Source of the DNA: Gracilimonas sp.
GTDB taxonomy: Bacteria; Bacteroidota; Rhodothermia; Balneolales; Balneolaceae
DNA: 64,000 nt
Assembly (NCBI RefSeq): GCF_040218225.1
Contig: NZ_JAVJQO010000008.1
Coordinates: forward strand, 434,001-498,000
Reading direction: 5' to 3'
Shown piece by piece: positions 53,722 to 64,000 of the stretch. The position numbers were made by a program, and so were the translations under genes. Position 1 is the stretch's first letter; every line of letters starts with the position of its first letter. The notes under the pieces are model-generated. The model was not told the DNA's origin, searched no databases, and saw only the letters and a list, made by a program, of their open reading frames with translations.

Positions 53722-56565
53722 CTAAAGAGGAACTTTGAGCATCCAGCGGGTGCCAAAACCTTCGGATGTCTTGAGTGAAATATTGGCATTGAGTTGTTCA
53801 GCACGCTTGTGAATATTTACTAACCCGTTCCCCTTTCTTACTATATCCACATCCATACCTTCACCATTATCCTGTATTACCAGTTTTAAGTCACCATCTT
53901 CATACTTCATAATCACATCAAGCTGAGTGGCTTTTGAGTGCCGAACGGCATTAGTCACCATTTCTTTAAAAATTAACCACAGATGCTGTCTAAGTTGCAT
54001 ATCAAGCTTACCGGGTATAAACTCATCAATCTTGAGGCTGTACTCTATTTCTTTACTTTCCAGTAGGTCTGAAGCAAAACGCCTGCATTTAGAGAGGAAA
54101 TTCTGCCAATCATCATGCTCAGGATTAATAGCCCAAACGATATCCGTAATTTTCTCTTTTGCATCCCCCGCACTATTGGCAATTAAATCTACAAACCGGC
54201 TTTTATCTTCTTTCAGGCGATCGCTTTTTATGGCCTCCGCAAAATAGCTGATGCTGCTAAGCGTTGCACTGACTTCATCATGCAGGTCGCTGGCAATATT
54301 ATTCCGGATGCGCTGTACCCGCAAAATCTGGTTAATCCTGATTTTGTATACTGCATATAGAATACTTGAAATCACGATTGTATAAAGTATATATGCCCAC
54401 CAGGTTCGATACCATGGGGGTAAAACCTGGAATGAAAACGAATCCATTTGTCCGGCAACATTATATACATTTTTGCTCCTTACCAAAAAGGTGTACTGCC
54501 CTTCCGGTATATTGGTATAATCCTTCTGGGTTTCTGAAGTCCAATTACTCCATTCTTTGTCAAACCCCTCTAATTTAACCTGATAAGAATTATGCTCAGG
54601 ACTAACATAACTGGCTGCAGCGTAATTAAAACGAACTTCATTATTGGCATAAGAAAGTGAAATAGGATTTTTAAGATCTCCATAGCCTCCGTAGATCAGC
54701 GAATCATTTTTTACCAATACCTGGCTTATGTTTGTTTTAAACCTGGTATCTGTATTCTGTACTGAATTCTCATCTTCTCTATAGACATAGACTGCACCAA
54801 CTCCACCAAACCATATCTGATTGTCAAAACATTTTATTTCAAAAATACTTTCATCAAGACCAATAAGTTGAAAAGGTGTCTCATACGTTCTCCATATGCC
54901 ACTTTCGAAGATTGCTTTTTTTACTTTTCTGTTATTTCTAACCCATATTACATTATCCGAACACTTCTCAAATATCGATACCTGCGTTTCTGAGACAGCC
55001 CTGTCATTAAATTTGTTATCACGTTCAAAAGAATTCGTTTGTTGGTCATAAAACATCAACCCTGATGCCGTTCCTAAGTATAGTCTTTGATCTATTACCT
55101 TTAGAAATTCAGGGGTATTTTCAGCCTCTAAATTGTATTGTTCAATGACTTTATTTCCATCATATTTTAAAACAATTCCCCTTCCATCCAATAGCCACAT
55201 ATAATTCTGAAAAACAGCGACATCGCTTACTGATAGGTCAGCAAAAATAATTTCTTCAGATTCTTGTATATCAGAGAAACTGATAATCCCTTTTGTCTTT
55301 ATAAAAAAAAGCTCAGAATCACCTGATACTCTAAACTTCAGAACCTCATCTATATCTGTTTCACTGAGCACATTACCCTCATAAAAGTGGACACCCTCAG
55401 GAGTTGCCAGGTATAGCTTATTATCATGAACCTGCATGTCGTATATTCTGGAGAATCTCTCCTCTGCTTTTAACAAGGCTTGCTTGGTATCAAAAACAAA
55501 AAGTCCTTCTGTAGAACCTATATAGAAACGGTCGTTATACTTTTCGATAGAGGTTACCGAACCTGAAAAAGACAGCCTATCGTCAATTTGAACCAGACCA
55601 TTGTTCGAAACTACTTTGTTTATTGCACCTTCCAAGCCCGCCCAAAGTGTGTTTTCCGTATCGTAGAAAACTTCATAGGCAATATTTGTACTCAACCCAT
55701 TGTTTGAATTTATTTGAGAATAGATATTGGCTTCATCATCTAAAATCAGAATACCACCTGAGAGTGATGCTACTGTGTAACTTGAATCTTGACCTGACTT
55801 CTTTGCAGATCGATAAGGATTGCTGGTAATTATTCTTTGATACTGTTCTGCACGGGTGCTTTGAAAGCTTCCATTTTTATAAAAGCTAACGCCTTTTCCT
55901 CTCGACAAAAAGTGATATTCTCCCCCGGTTTTCTCTAAGATATAAGGCAAGTCGTCTGAAAAAAAAGAACCGCCGGGCAGTAAGGATAATTCTTTTTCCC
56001 TGACCTCAACCATCCCTGCACCTTCTTTAAAAGTAACCAGTGTGTCCTTAAAAATATGAAGCCTTCTCAATCGGCTATCCGATTCAATAGCCGTTAAAGA
56101 ATCCCCGGCAAACCGGAATACAAAAGAATTACTTTGAAAATAAATCGCATCCTTATACTCTATGATATCCCAAACTTCACCTATATCAGTATTGGCATCA
56201 TTCTCAAATAGGGAAACAAGTTTTATTCTATTGAGTGAATCCGGTTTAATAACACCAAAATCATTCTCTCCACCATAATAGACACTTCCCTCTGAGGACA
56301 AAAATAGAGTTCTGATTACGTAATTTACCGGGGGATGTAAAAACTCCCACTTCACCCCATCGTATTTCAAAAGACCGGATGAATTTCCAAAAAGCATAAT
56401 GCCATTGGTATCCTGACTTATGGCCCAAATCTGTTTGCTGCCGGTATAATCAGGGATTTCTACATTTTTTACTGAGGGAAACCCCTGCCCAAAACCAAAA
56501 ACAGGAATGAGTGCAAAAACTAAGTAAAGAAGGCATTTACTTGCCTTGCGATTATCCAAATCCAT
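53722..56565 (-). CDS. Propeller-type sensor histidine kinase
   Basis: A 948-residue sensor. A signal peptide (LLYLVFALIPVFGFGQ) is followed by a large periplasmic seven-bladed-propeller-like region (about 25-620) and a Y_Y_Y domain (SPEHNSYQVKLEGFDKEWSNW). One membrane helix (about 722-742) leads to a HisKA_3 dimerisation domain with His763 in SDLHDEVSATLSS, and an HATPase domain (MVTNAVRHSKATQ, QDNGEGMD). It phosphorylates the NarL-type regulator encoded next. ATG 56565 was chosen; it overlaps the upstream gene by 14 bases, while an in-frame start at 56613 would overlap by 62. The ligand is unknown. Confidence 0.93.
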   Translation of the reverse strand: MDLDNRKASKCLLYLVFALIPVFGFGQGFPSVKNVEIPDYTGSKQIWAISQDTNGIMLFGNSSGLLKYDGVKWEFLHPPVNYVIRTLFLSSEGSVYYGGENDFGVIKPDSLNRIKLVSLFENDANTDIGEVWDIIEYKDAIYFQSNSFVFRFAGDSLTAIESDSRLRRLHIFKDTLVTFKEGAGMVEVREKELSLLPGGSFFSDDLPYILEKTGGEYHFLSRGKGVSFYKNGSFQSTRAEQYQRIITSNPYRSAKKSGQDSSYTVASLSGGILILDDEANIYSQINSNNGLSTNIAYEVFYDTENTLWAGLEGAINKVVSNNGLVQIDDRLSFSGSVTSIEKYNDRFYIGSTEGLFVFDTKQALLKAEERFSRIYDMQVHDNKLYLATPEGVHFYEGNVLSETDIDEVLKFRVSGDSELFFIKTKGIISFSDIQESEEIIFADLSVSDVAVFQNYMWLLDGRGIVLKYDGNKVIEQYNLEAENTPEFLKVIDQRLYLGTASGLMFYDQQTNSFERDNKFNDRAVSETQVSIFEKCSDNVIWVRNNRKVKKAIFESGIWRTYETPFQLIGLDESIFEIKCFDNQIWFGGVGAVYVYREDENSVQNTDTRFKTNISQVLVKNDSLIYGGYGDLKNPISLSYANNEVRFNYAAASYVSPEHNSYQVKLEGFDKEWSNWTSETQKDYTNIPEGQYTFLVRSKNVYNVAGQMDSFSFQVLPPWYRTWWAYILYTIVISSILYAVYKIRINQILRVQRIRNNIASDLHDEVSATLSSISYFAEAIKSDRLKEDKSRFVDLIANSAGDAKEKITDIVWAINPEHDDWQNFLSKCRRFASDLLESKEIEYSLKIDEFIPGKLDMQLRQHLWLIFKEMVTNAVRHSKATQLDVIMKYEDGDLKLVIQDNGEGMDVDIVRKGNGLVNIHKRAEQLNANISLKTSEGFGTRWMLKVPL

Positions 56566-56998
56566 CCGGATGCTTAACTTGCGGATCCACGTGCTCATCA
56601 GGGCCAATACCATCGAAAGGAGATTTTTTAAAGTGAATAATCATGCGATATCCGCTACTGAATTTCACAGTCTCTATGTGATGGATCTTTTCTTTAAATG
56701 TAGAGCCAAGGCCAACCTGAATACCTTCTATATTCTGCCCCATGGAATTTAATTTAGATGGTATTCCATCCGTATCTATAATCAATTTATATTCTTCTTT
56801 TGGGCTTGCTTCTCCCACAGAATCATAGGAAATACTACCACCGCTTGCTGGTATTCTTGACTCTCTTTCACTGGGAGCAGATCCTTTTAATTTGCCTATT
56901 CCGTTTCGCCTTGCGGCACCCACTTTATGGTAAACATCAATAGGTATATTTAAGTAATTATAGAATTCGGGTACCTTTTCGGTTTTCTTCTTCGCCAT
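56552..56998 (-). CDS. Unknown 148-residue protein upstream of the sensor kinase
   Basis: Not recognised. The protein is basic at the N-terminus (MAKKKTEKVPEF), has a polar middle rich in Ser and Gly (GSAPSERESRIPASGGSISY) and a C-terminal half of alternating strands (YKLIIDTDGIPSKLN, GYRMIIHFKKSPF). There is no signal peptide or membrane helix, so it should be cytoplasmic. Its last codons overlap the kinase start by 14 bases, so the two are translated together, which suggests a part in the same signalling pathway. The start is ATG 56998. Confidence 0.65.
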   Translation of the reverse strand: MAKKKTEKVPEFYNYLNIPIDVYHKVGAARRNGIGKLKGSAPSERESRIPASGGSISYDSVGEASPKEEYKLIIDTDGIPSKLNSMGQNIEGIQVGLGSTFKEKIHHIETVKFSSGYRMIIHFKKSPFDGIGPDEHVDPQVKHPDGFG

Positions 56999-57384
56999 AA
57001 GTCTGGATTATTTAAAAATTAAGTAAACAAGAGTTAATGAATTTTTATTTAAGCTACACTACATATATATGTCGTTTCGAATTAAGCTTTAAAAACTCAA
57101 TAAATCAAGAATTTAGAATGTTCACTATTGAAATCTCTTTGTAAAACTGCTACTGATGAATATTTTTTTGGCGATACAATTATAATTTGATTCATAAGAT
57201 TAAGATTAAGACATTAGCCGGATAATTTTGTAAACCACATATTAAGGTGGTGAGCAAATAGTATTTTTTCGGTACATATAAAACATCAAATCTAATCTGC
57301 ATAAAGAGAGCGAAAAAAAGTGGGTACGCTCATCTCGATCGATTAGGGGTTCTAAATAAAAAATAAACAACACAAGGGGATAAC
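56999..57384. promoter_or_regulatory. Divergent intergenic region upstream of the giant secreted protein
   Basis: A 386-base AT-rich gap between the minus-strand sensor unit and the plus-strand 57385 gene; promoters for both must be here. A clear ribosome-binding site, AAGGGG, lies 7 bases before ATG 57385 on the plus strand. I found no gene, terminator or riboswitch in the rest. Confidence 0.5.
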
Positions 57385-60300
57385 ATGAGATCCAGATTTC
57401 TACCATTTCTGTATGCTATTGGTATATTCATTTTGGGAAGCGGGACTGCTTTAGCCCAGGATGGAGTATTTACAGATACATTTATTACACCCAGTTCAAA
57501 TACCGTTATTGGAACTTCCAATATCACTTTTGAGCTGGAAATTGATCCTAACACCTTAACAGATAGTTTAGATTACATTGAAATAGATGTATTTGCACAA
57601 GGTGATACGGCTAACTTTGTACAACTTCTGCTAATAGGTACAGCAGGCAATTCAGGCGTTCAAGAAATTGATGCTGATGAGTCGTTTGTACAAAGTGGAA
57701 CAAACATCGTAACCACCTACGAAGGAACGTTCGCTCCCAATGCATCTAACTACTATACAATCCGGGCCCGGGGCTATACCGATGATGACGGAGCCGGAGC
57801 AGGTGTAGCTGTTTCTTTAAACGGTGAAGTTTATGTTGATGTATATGTAGACATAGATGCACCAGTTCTTGCTGCTTATGGGTTAGATAATTATTCCGGA
57901 GCAAGTGAGCCACGTATAGGCGGAGACACGCTAAGAGTTAATATTCAGGATGATTTCATTGATGTTTCAAATGACGACTTCATTCTTGATCTGGCTGTTT
58001 TTGAAAATGGTACTATTGATACCACCTTTCATTTAACCGGATCTATCACTGATTTCTTCAATGATGGAACACTTATCGATACTACTCGAAATGATTCTCT
58101 TGACTATGATTTTACATTCCTTGTAGATCTTACTGAGTATGTGCCTCAATCTGCGATTAATGTGGACATTGATCTGGATGTGACTGACGGTGCCGGAAAT
58201 ACTTCCGCTCAAAGTCAAACCATTTTGGTTAATGACAATACAAACCCAACCGTAGATTTGCTTACCATTGATGGGGCATCTCCTGCTGCTGATGTCATTC
58301 CCAATGCAAATACAGGGATCAATACCTTAGTTTATGATGTGCGTGATACGTACCTGAGTTCAGACAGTTTAAGAGACGATTATAATTTAGACCTGACATT
58401 GTTCGGAGACTTATTTTCCGGAACTATCGAAGAACATGAGGATGCCGGACGCCTTACCGTACAAGGTGATACCCTGTTTATCTTCAATGTGAATCTAAAG
58501 CCATATACTCAAAGTAATGGCAATATTACCCTGGAAGTCACTGATGCTGCCGGAAACAGCGGTTCTGATACCGACAACATAGACATCATCGACTTCAATA
58601 CTGATGAGTATTATCTGATGCAACCTTATCCGCATACTGCGTTTAATGACGATCTGACCGTTCAACTCACCCCGAATAAAGAAGGTGAATACACCGGAGC
58701 TACTATTCAGCTTTCATCCGATCCAAATTTTGGTGTTGGTAATATCGATACCACCTACACCCTGGATGATGCCGTATTAAACGGTGTATTCGATACTCCA
58801 GCCAGCCTCGGCTTAACTGATGGCGGCATGTATTACGTTCGGGCTGTAGTTTCTGATGCGGACGGCTCTACCTTCAACACAAGAGCTAACCCTGTATTCT
58901 ATGATACAACTGCACCATCTCTGACTATTGCTCTGCTTGATGCAATTAACTTTGGTGGAACAGACTACATTACAGGTGACAACACCAGAGTTCAGTTCAA
59001 CTCTACTGATGATGACTTGAACGCTTTGGATGTAGATGTACAACGTGTACTTATTGACACTACCACTAACTTCTTCAATACTGCGACTCTTACTGAATAT
59101 CCTTTTCGATTCGCTTTTGACTCAGAAGATTATGATGGAGATTTAACAGACGAATTATTTGATGGAACTGTTGTATTCCGTGTTATCTCTACGGATAATC
59201 TGGGTAATAACAGCATGCCAATGTACTTCCCTGTTAATATTGATAACGTATCTGCTGATTACATCCTTTCGGCTGTAAATGGAATCGATGTTCTGGCAGA
59301 CAACCCTGTTGGGAACTACCCTCCGATTAATGCAGGTGGTGTGTTGACGCTCGAGTTTACTCATTACGCAGATGACATTGCCGCTGACGGAGCTGAATTC
59401 GAGTTAGACTACGATGGTGATACTATCATTGGAGAAATAACTGCTCAAACTGCAGATACTTATACCGTTGAGTTTGCCATTCCGGATAATGACTCGGATG
59501 TAACCGTAGACTTAACTCCGGGATCTGGTGATATCACTGTGAACTTCACCGATGTATTTGGTAATGAAAATGAAAATTATATTGGTACTCCGGATGTAGG
59601 AAGTATTCAGATTTTCAATAATCAACAACCATGGGTAGCATTGCTCGATGGTTTCGCCAATAATATTGTTCGCGATACACTTGAGCTCGATCTTGACCTG
59701 CAAAGCGACCGTGAATTAGTTGACAGTGTTTCTATTCAATATGGCACCTACAACGAAACAGATACCACTTACACTAATCTGGTTACACTGCCTGTAGATT
59801 CATTGGATATGTCTGGTGATTATACCTATCCGTTTGTCACCACTGATTTAGCTGATGGTGATTATCTGCTTAGAACTGTAACCCATGGTTTTGAATACGA
59901 TCGCTTTGATGGTAATCAGATAACCGTTGCAGATACCTCTTATGCCCTTCGCATTGATAACACTCATAATGGTACCACCGAGCGAGTCGCGATTCTTGAG
60001 CAGCCGGATAATACCCTGCATGGCAGTGAGGATATAACATTATCAGCCGAAAATAATGGCGATGCTTATGGCACCCTTTTCGAAGGTAAGTTTGTTGCCA
60101 CCAACCCAACTGTGGAAGAAAACGCAGACACTACATGGGTGTTAATTGATTCTGTAACTGCAGAAACAACCGATGGCATCTTTACAACAGATGTAGATGA
60201 AGCTACGCTGGAAGCACTCTTCGATATCGATAATGTAGAAGGTATCTTTACTTTCCGGGCTGTGGGTTTTGACTCTGCAGGAATCTATCAGAATATCTCT

Positions 60301-63102
60301 GGTAACATGGATGATCCAATGGCAGTAGCTACTATCGAAGTGTTCTACGACGATATCTCCCCTTCAGGAACTATCACTGTAAATGGTATGTCAATCGAAC
60401 ATCCTTCCTCTCCTGTAAACTCCGATGACTGGGGCAGTCAGGATTTCGAAGATTTCAACGTTTGGAATAGTATGGTAACCATCGGCTTTGAACTGGATGA
60501 AGAAGAAAACGATTTCAACCGAGCCGTTCTTGATATCCGAAGAGGTGCTGCAAGAGAACCTGGCGATTATGATGATTTCCGTTCTTCTCAAGACCAAACC
60601 ATCGCCACACTGTCTGGTGCCGGTGCAACCTATGAACTGGACGTGGATGATTTAGATCCGGGTGCTGTTTATGTACTTACCATGTACCTGATCGATGACT
60701 TTGGAAACCGTTATGAAGCGGGAACAGTTGAATTTACCGCTGTTGGTCCAAGAGCTCACATTACCGGTTTAAGTGACGAGCATGGTGATATTTATGTACA
60801 GGCTACCCCTCATACTCAAACGGCCATTCTGGAAGTTTCTACTGACAGTGGAGCCACTTATGAGCAGGTATCCGTCATTGAGGATGGTGATTTTAGTTAT
60901 TTCACCAGCAATGGATATGATGCCTATAAATATGCCTCTATGAATCTCGAGGACTTCCAGTTGCCACTGGGTAATCTCATGTTCCGGTTAACAGCTGGTG
61001 AACATGAAGAATTGTATGAGTCTGAGCATCAAAACTCGACTACCATCATGATCAATCATTCCGAGAGCTCAGATGTACGAGCTAAAGCCGGTCCTGAGGT
61101 AAGTCAAATGCAGGGCGTCTTCACCCCTATTACCTCTGATGACATTAACCTGTCTCTTTACAGAGCTAAGGGTGAGATCAATGATATCCGTGTGGAAATT
61201 GCTCCGATTAATACAAACGACAATGTGAGTCTGTTCCTTTTAGCTGATCAGAATACATTCTCTACACTAAATGCTCTGGAATGGGCCATCTTCCCAAGAT
61301 GGGCTGATTATGATTATTCAGAATGGTTTGGACTTTCCAGTCCGTTAGAAGCTATTGACGGTAACTATCTTGGATTCAAAGATGAGTCAGATGCCATTCG
61401 CCTTGATGATGATATCGACATTACAGGTGGAGGTAAGTTTTTCGCTTACGTAACCACTGTTCTTCCAAGTGGTGAAACCATCATGACACGTGAGGTTATC
61501 GAAGTTCACCGGGTTGCCGCACAAAACGGTGGTACTGTGACTTCACCAGATGGTAACTTTGTGATTGATATTCAGGAGAATACACTTGACAAAAACACCA
61601 ACCTGATGATTGAAGAAGATCCTTCAAGCTTGTTCTTTACTCACGATAGTGAAGCCCAATATGGTCAGATTGGTACCGCTTACTACCTGAATTCATTTAC
61701 ATCCAATGCTGTGCGCGATGGACGAAGAGTTAACTTCTCAATTGCTTACAACCCAGCAGATATCACAGATCTAAATGAGAATGGCTCAATTGATGATGAA
61801 ATCGAAGCTCTGTGTGTCGGTTTAACCGATCCGGGCGATACAGACATCAGTTTCCAGGGCATTCTCAACAAAGAAATAGATACTGATAATAATATGTTCC
61901 ATTTCACAATGGCAGAATTGCCTACAAGTGCGGTAAGATTTTCACTTGTTCTTGAAGGAGCTGTGACGAATAATCCAGGTTCAATGCGAGTAGTGAATAA
62001 GTCCATAATGGATGGTATGCCTCATGTAAACGAGGAACACGAACTATCAATTACCGTTTCTGATGATAAAGTAAACAGTTTTGATAATTACTGGATCATC
62101 GTTGATGGTTCTATCATTGATGCTGATACTTACCCAGCCGATGGACTCCAAAATGGATGGAAAATAATCGCTGACAATGACATAAAAAACCTTAACCTTA
62201 ATGAAGGTCTTCATACAGTCCGGTTTGTAATAACAAACAACAATGGCAACCGCCTGGATGTCACGTATGAATTCATTGTTGATAAGAAGAAGCCTGTTAT
62301 TTCGCAGGGAATTCAGTTTGTAGATATGATCCAGTCCGGTCATAAAAACACTCTTTCCTTTATCGTAAAAGATGCAATGGCGGGTGATCAAGCAGGATCG
62401 GGGGTTTCATTAGATGAAATCTTCGTCGATGTATATCTGATTGAACCAGACAAGCGATATGGAGCTTATGATACAGCTTCAGGAACATGGCATTACCGTC
62501 AGGATGTATTCAAGCGATACTTTAAACAGTATAGTGAAGGAGATTTCACTCAGGCAGAAGGAAGCCGCAGTGACTCCCTTGGTTTATACTTTGAAGTTGT
62601 GTTTAACCAGGAATTGGAAGTTTCAGGATACGAGTTCGTTGTTCACAACGGTGACTTTGTATTCGATGAAGATTCCCTGAAAACATGCGAAACCGTATGT
62701 CGTGAAGATGATTTCGAAATTGAGAACTATTATGAAAGTGGTATTTCCGATAAAGCTCTCAATCAGGCAAATGCAGTCTCATTCACCGTTGGAATCGATC
62801 CTACCGTGACTTCGAATGAACAGGAAAATATTATTCCGGATGAATTCCATCTGGATCAAAACTATCCGAATCCATTCAACCCAACTACTACTATTCAGTA
62901 CGGCATCCCGGAAGCGAGTGATGTTGTTATGAAAGTTTACAATACGCTGGGGCAGGAAGTAATGACACTGGTTAACGAACGCAAAAGCGCTGGAACATTC
63001 AGAGTACAGTTCGATGCTGCAACATTAGCTAGTGGTATGTATATATACCGTATCGTAGCTGGTGATTTCGTACAAACCAAAAAACTGATGCTTATTAAGT
63101 AA
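57385..63102 (+). CDS. Giant secreted protein with type IX sorting domain
   Basis: A 1905-residue protein, the largest in the window. A signal peptide ([20 protein letters not shown], cleaved near residue 24) is followed by a long array of acidic beta-sandwich-like repeats rich in Asp, Thr and Asn (for example [43 protein letters not shown]), of the bacterial Ig/cadherin-like sort that bind calcium. The last 85 residues are a type IX secretion signal ([38 protein letters not shown]). It is exported across the outer membrane and probably displayed or released. No enzyme domain was recognised. Confidence 0.9.
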   Translation: MRSRFLPFLYAIGIFILGSGTALAQDGVFTDTFITPSSNTVIGTSNITFELEIDPNTLTDSLDYIEIDVFAQGDTANFVQLLLIGTAGNSGVQEIDADESFVQSGTNIVTTYEGTFAPNASNYYTIRARGYTDDDGAGAGVAVSLNGEVYVDVYVDIDAPVLAAYGLDNYSGASEPRIGGDTLRVNIQDDFIDVSNDDFILDLAVFENGTIDTTFHLTGSITDFFNDGTLIDTTRNDSLDYDFTFLVDLTEYVPQSAINVDIDLDVTDGAGNTSAQSQTILVNDNTNPTVDLLTIDGASPAADVIPNANTGINTLVYDVRDTYLSSDSLRDDYNLDLTLFGDLFSGTIEEHEDAGRLTVQGDTLFIFNVNLKPYTQSNGNITLEVTDAAGNSGSDTDNIDIIDFNTDEYYLMQPYPHTAFNDDLTVQLTPNKEGEYTGATIQLSSDPNFGVGNIDTTYTLDDAVLNGVFDTPASLGLTDGGMYYVRAVVSDADGSTFNTRANPVFYDTTAPSLTIALLDAINFGGTDYITGDNTRVQFNSTDDDLNALDVDVQRVLIDTTTNFFNTATLTEYPFRFAFDSEDYDGDLTDELFDGTVVFRVISTDNLGNNSMPMYFPVNIDNVSADYILSAVNGIDVLADNPVGNYPPINAGGVLTLEFTHYADDIAADGAEFELDYDGDTIIGEITAQTADTYTVEFAIPDNDSDVTVDLTPGSGDITVNFTDVFGNENENYIGTPDVGSIQIFNNQQPWVALLDGFANNIVRDTLELDLDLQSDRELVDSVSIQYGTYNETDTTYTNLVTLPVDSLDMSGDYTYPFVTTDLADGDYLLRTVTHGFEYDRFDGNQITVADTSYALRIDNTHNGTTERVAILEQPDNTLHGSEDITLSAENNGDAYGTLFEGKFVATNPTVEENADTTWVLIDSVTAETTDGIFTTDVDEATLEALFDIDNVEGIFTFRAVGFDSAGIYQNISGNMDDPMAVATIEVFYDDISPSGTITVNGMSIEHPSSPVNSDDWGSQDFEDFNVWNSMVTIGFELDEEENDFNRAVLDIRRGAAREPGDYDDFRSSQDQTIATLSGAGATYELDVDDLDPGAVYVLTMYLIDDFGNRYEAGTVEFTAVGPRAHITGLSDEHGDIYVQATPHTQTAILEVSTDSGATYEQVSVIEDGDFSYFTSNGYDAYKYASMNLEDFQLPLGNLMFRLTAGEHEELYESEHQNSTTIMINHSESSDVRAKAGPEVSQMQGVFTPITSDDINLSLYRAKGEINDIRVEIAPINTNDNVSLFLLADQNTFSTLNALEWAIFPRWADYDYSEWFGLSSPLEAIDGNYLGFKDESDAIRLDDDIDITGGGKFFAYVTTVLPSGETIMTREVIEVHRVAAQNGGTVTSPDGNFVIDIQENTLDKNTNLMIEEDPSSLFFTHDSEAQYGQIGTAYYLNSFTSNAVRDGRRVNFSIAYNPADITDLNENGSIDDEIEALCVGLTDPGDTDISFQGILNKEIDTDNNMFHFTMAELPTSAVRFSLVLEGAVTNNPGSMRVVNKSIMDGMPHVNEEHELSITVSDDKVNSFDNYWIIVDGSIIDADTYPADGLQNGWKIIADNDIKNLNLNEGLHTVRFVITNNNGNRLDVTYEFIVDKKKPVISQGIQFVDMIQSGHKNTLSFIVKDAMAGDQAGSGVSLDEIFVDVYLIEPDKRYGAYDTASGTWHYRQDVFKRYFKQYSEGDFTQAEGSRSDSLGLYFEVVFNQELEVSGYEFVVHNGDFVFDEDSLKTCETVCREDDFEIENYYESGISDKALNQANAVSFTVGIDPTVTSNEQENIIPDEFHLDQNYPNPFNPTTTIQYGIPEASDVVMKVYNTLGQEVMTLVNERKSAGTFRVQFDAATLASGMYIYRIVAGDFVQTKKLMLIK

Positions 63103-63135
63103 ATCAGTATTTACTTAAGCTAAGTAGTAACATTT

Positions 63136-63163
63136 AAAAGGCTGCCTTCGGGCAGCCTTTTTT
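63136..63163 (+). terminator. Terminator of the giant secreted protein gene
   Basis: AAAAGGCTGCC-TTCG-GGCAGCCTTTTTT: a strong stem closed by a stable UUCG tetraloop and followed by T-run, 34 bases past the stop at 63102. Confidence 0.95.
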
Positions 63164-63267
63164 ATTATCCACATTGCTGTTATCATCAAAGCTAGATAAC
63201 AGAGAGAGCGGTTTTAAATTATCCGGTTCAATTAGATTGGTTTGTAAGCACGGCATAGCTAAACAAA

Positions 63268-63299
63268 AAAAGGCCTGACTTTTCACAGACAGGCCTTTT
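63268..63299 (-). terminator. Terminator of the right-edge response regulator, possibly bidirectional
   Basis: AAAAGGCCTG/CAGGCCTTTT is a perfect 10-bp stem with a 12-base loop; on the minus strand a T-run follows (through 63265). The gene it ends lies at 63482-64000. The gap 63103-63481 contains nothing else I can support besides this and the preceding terminator. Confidence 0.88.
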
Positions 63300-63481
63300 G
63301 CAGTTCTTTAGGTTAGTAAATCATCAGAAAACTTGATTTGGTAATGTGTACCCCGAAAAACCCAAACCAGTTTTAACTCTGATACATCACTATAATCGTT
63401 ATTTTTTATTCTCTAAACACTGCATATTTATGCAGTATTTCTATAGTTCAGATTAAATAATTAATTGAGCTGAAATTTGAA

Positions 63482-64000
63482 TCAGATAAGTTTATCACGT
63501 AAAGCTTTGGCAACAGCCTCACTTTTATTACTTACCTCAAGCTTGTTATAAATATTGCGAATGTGATAACGCACACCATCAACAGAAAGGAAAACCTCTT
63601 TAGAAATTCCTTTATAAGAACATCCTTCAGCCAGTAATTTTAAAATTGTGATCTCAGAATCCGACAGTTCAATGTCTATATCTTTGGATGCCTGAAAAGA
63701 GTTAATCACTTTCCGGGCGATATTAGGACTCATCGGAGATCCTCCATTGTGAGCAATGTGAACAGCCTCAATTAATTCATCGGGTGATATTTTTTTTGAC
63801 AGGTAACCAATAGCCCCATTTTTAAGGGCCTTAAAAATGCGTTCATCATCATCATGAATGGTCACCATAAGAACAGACAGATCCGGATACTCATCCCGGA
63901 TAATCTTCACCCCTTCGGTTCCATGTATCCCCGGTAATTGTATATCGAGCAAAAGAACATCTGCATTAGCTAATTGTGACTCACCCAGAGCATCTTCACA
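63482..64000 (-). CDS. NarL/LuxR-family response regulator, partial at the window edge
   Basis: The frame stays open to the last base of the window, giving 172 visible residues; the N-terminal about 40 residues lie outside. The receiver has the phospho-acceptor Asp in LLLDIQLPGIHG, and the LuxR helix-turn-helix lies at the C-terminus (LSDSEITILKLLAEGCSYKG, LSVDGVRYHIRNIYNKLEVS). It is closely similar to the regulator at 52991-53629, so they are paralogues. The partner kinase would lie to the right of the window. Confidence 0.93.
   Translation of the reverse strand, partial: CEDALGESQLANADVLLLDIQLPGIHGTEGVKIIRDEYPDLSVLMVTIHDDDERIFKALKNGAIGYLSKKISPDELIEAVHIAHNGGSPMSPNIARKVINSFQASKDIDIELSDSEITILKLLAEGCSYKGISKEVFLSVDGVRYHIRNIYNKLEVSNKSEAVAKALRDKLI

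Noticed and set aside
62441-62680. Plus-strand frame inside the giant secreted protein
   Set aside because: Out-of-frame shadow of the 1905-residue gene, which has a continuous signal-peptide-to-sorting-domain structure.
1-64000. CRISPR arrays, tRNA or rRNA genes, prophage, insertion sequences
   Set aside because: I saw no regularly spaced direct repeats, no tRNA cloverleaf with the T-loop consensus, and no transposase, integrase or phage structural genes. Reading by eye could miss a tRNA.

Overview
The window is about 43% GC and gene-dense. It looks like chromosomal DNA of a member of the Bacteroidota/Balneolota side of the FCB group (a Balneola- or Gracilimonas-like marine bacterium is my best guess). 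Grounds: a giant secreted protein with a type IX secretion C-terminal sorting domain, a Bacteroidetes-type arginine decarboxylase, methionine synthase split into two genes, bactofilins, propeller-type sensor kinases and many TTG/GTG starts. There is no phage, IS element, CRISPR array, rRNA or tRNA that I could support.

Layout. 1-2.9 kb: 3' end of a LacI-family regulator, purC, a cupin protein, a small membrane protein and a TonB-domain lipoprotein. 2.9-7.9 kb (minus): a methionine operon with a SAM-I riboswitch leader, a homocysteine-binding MetH part, the B12-dependent MetH part, and metF. 8-10.3 kb: an Omp85-like outer-membrane protein and a lipoprotein. 10.4-15.3 kb: divergent polyamine operons, speE and AdoMet decarboxylase on the minus strand, arginine decarboxylase, agmatinase and a deoxyhypusine-synthase-like enzyme on the plus strand. 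15.3-17.8 kb: a fused 2-oxoacid dehydrogenase E1 and a small membrane protein resembling Pycsar TM effectors. 17.8-20.5 kb: a cation efflux protein and a GH84 lipoprotein. 20.9-25 kb: an ECF sigma factor with a small putative anti-sigma protein, holA, and two bactofilins. 25-30.4 kb (minus): asnS, an M16 protease, pnp, rpsO.

30.7-32.7 kb: an amidohydrolase and an exported DinB-like protein. 32.8-39.5 kb (minus): the translation/transcription operon rimP-nusA-infB-rbfA-truB-ribF, preceded by a terminator-like hairpin in its leader. 39.7-45.2 kb: a DUF192 lipoprotein, a small barrel protein, fbp, coaE, nadB, prfB with a canonical programmed +1 frameshift, and a DUF883-like protein. 45.4-52.8 kb (minus): two ABC exporter half-transporters flanking an RNase Z, an FAD amine-oxidase-like protein and an AtuA-family protein. 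53-64 kb: a NarL-type response regulator, a large propeller histidine kinase, an unknown 148-residue protein, a 1905-residue secreted protein, and the start of a second paralogous response regulator running off the window.

Most of the window is housekeeping metabolism. The parts most worth attention are the polyamine cluster with its DHS-like enzyme, the unpaired Pycsar-effector-like gene, the repeat-interrupted split metH, the bactofilin with an unrecognised C-terminal domain, the RNase Z with a changed metal ligand, and the two-component/giant surface protein locus at the right end.
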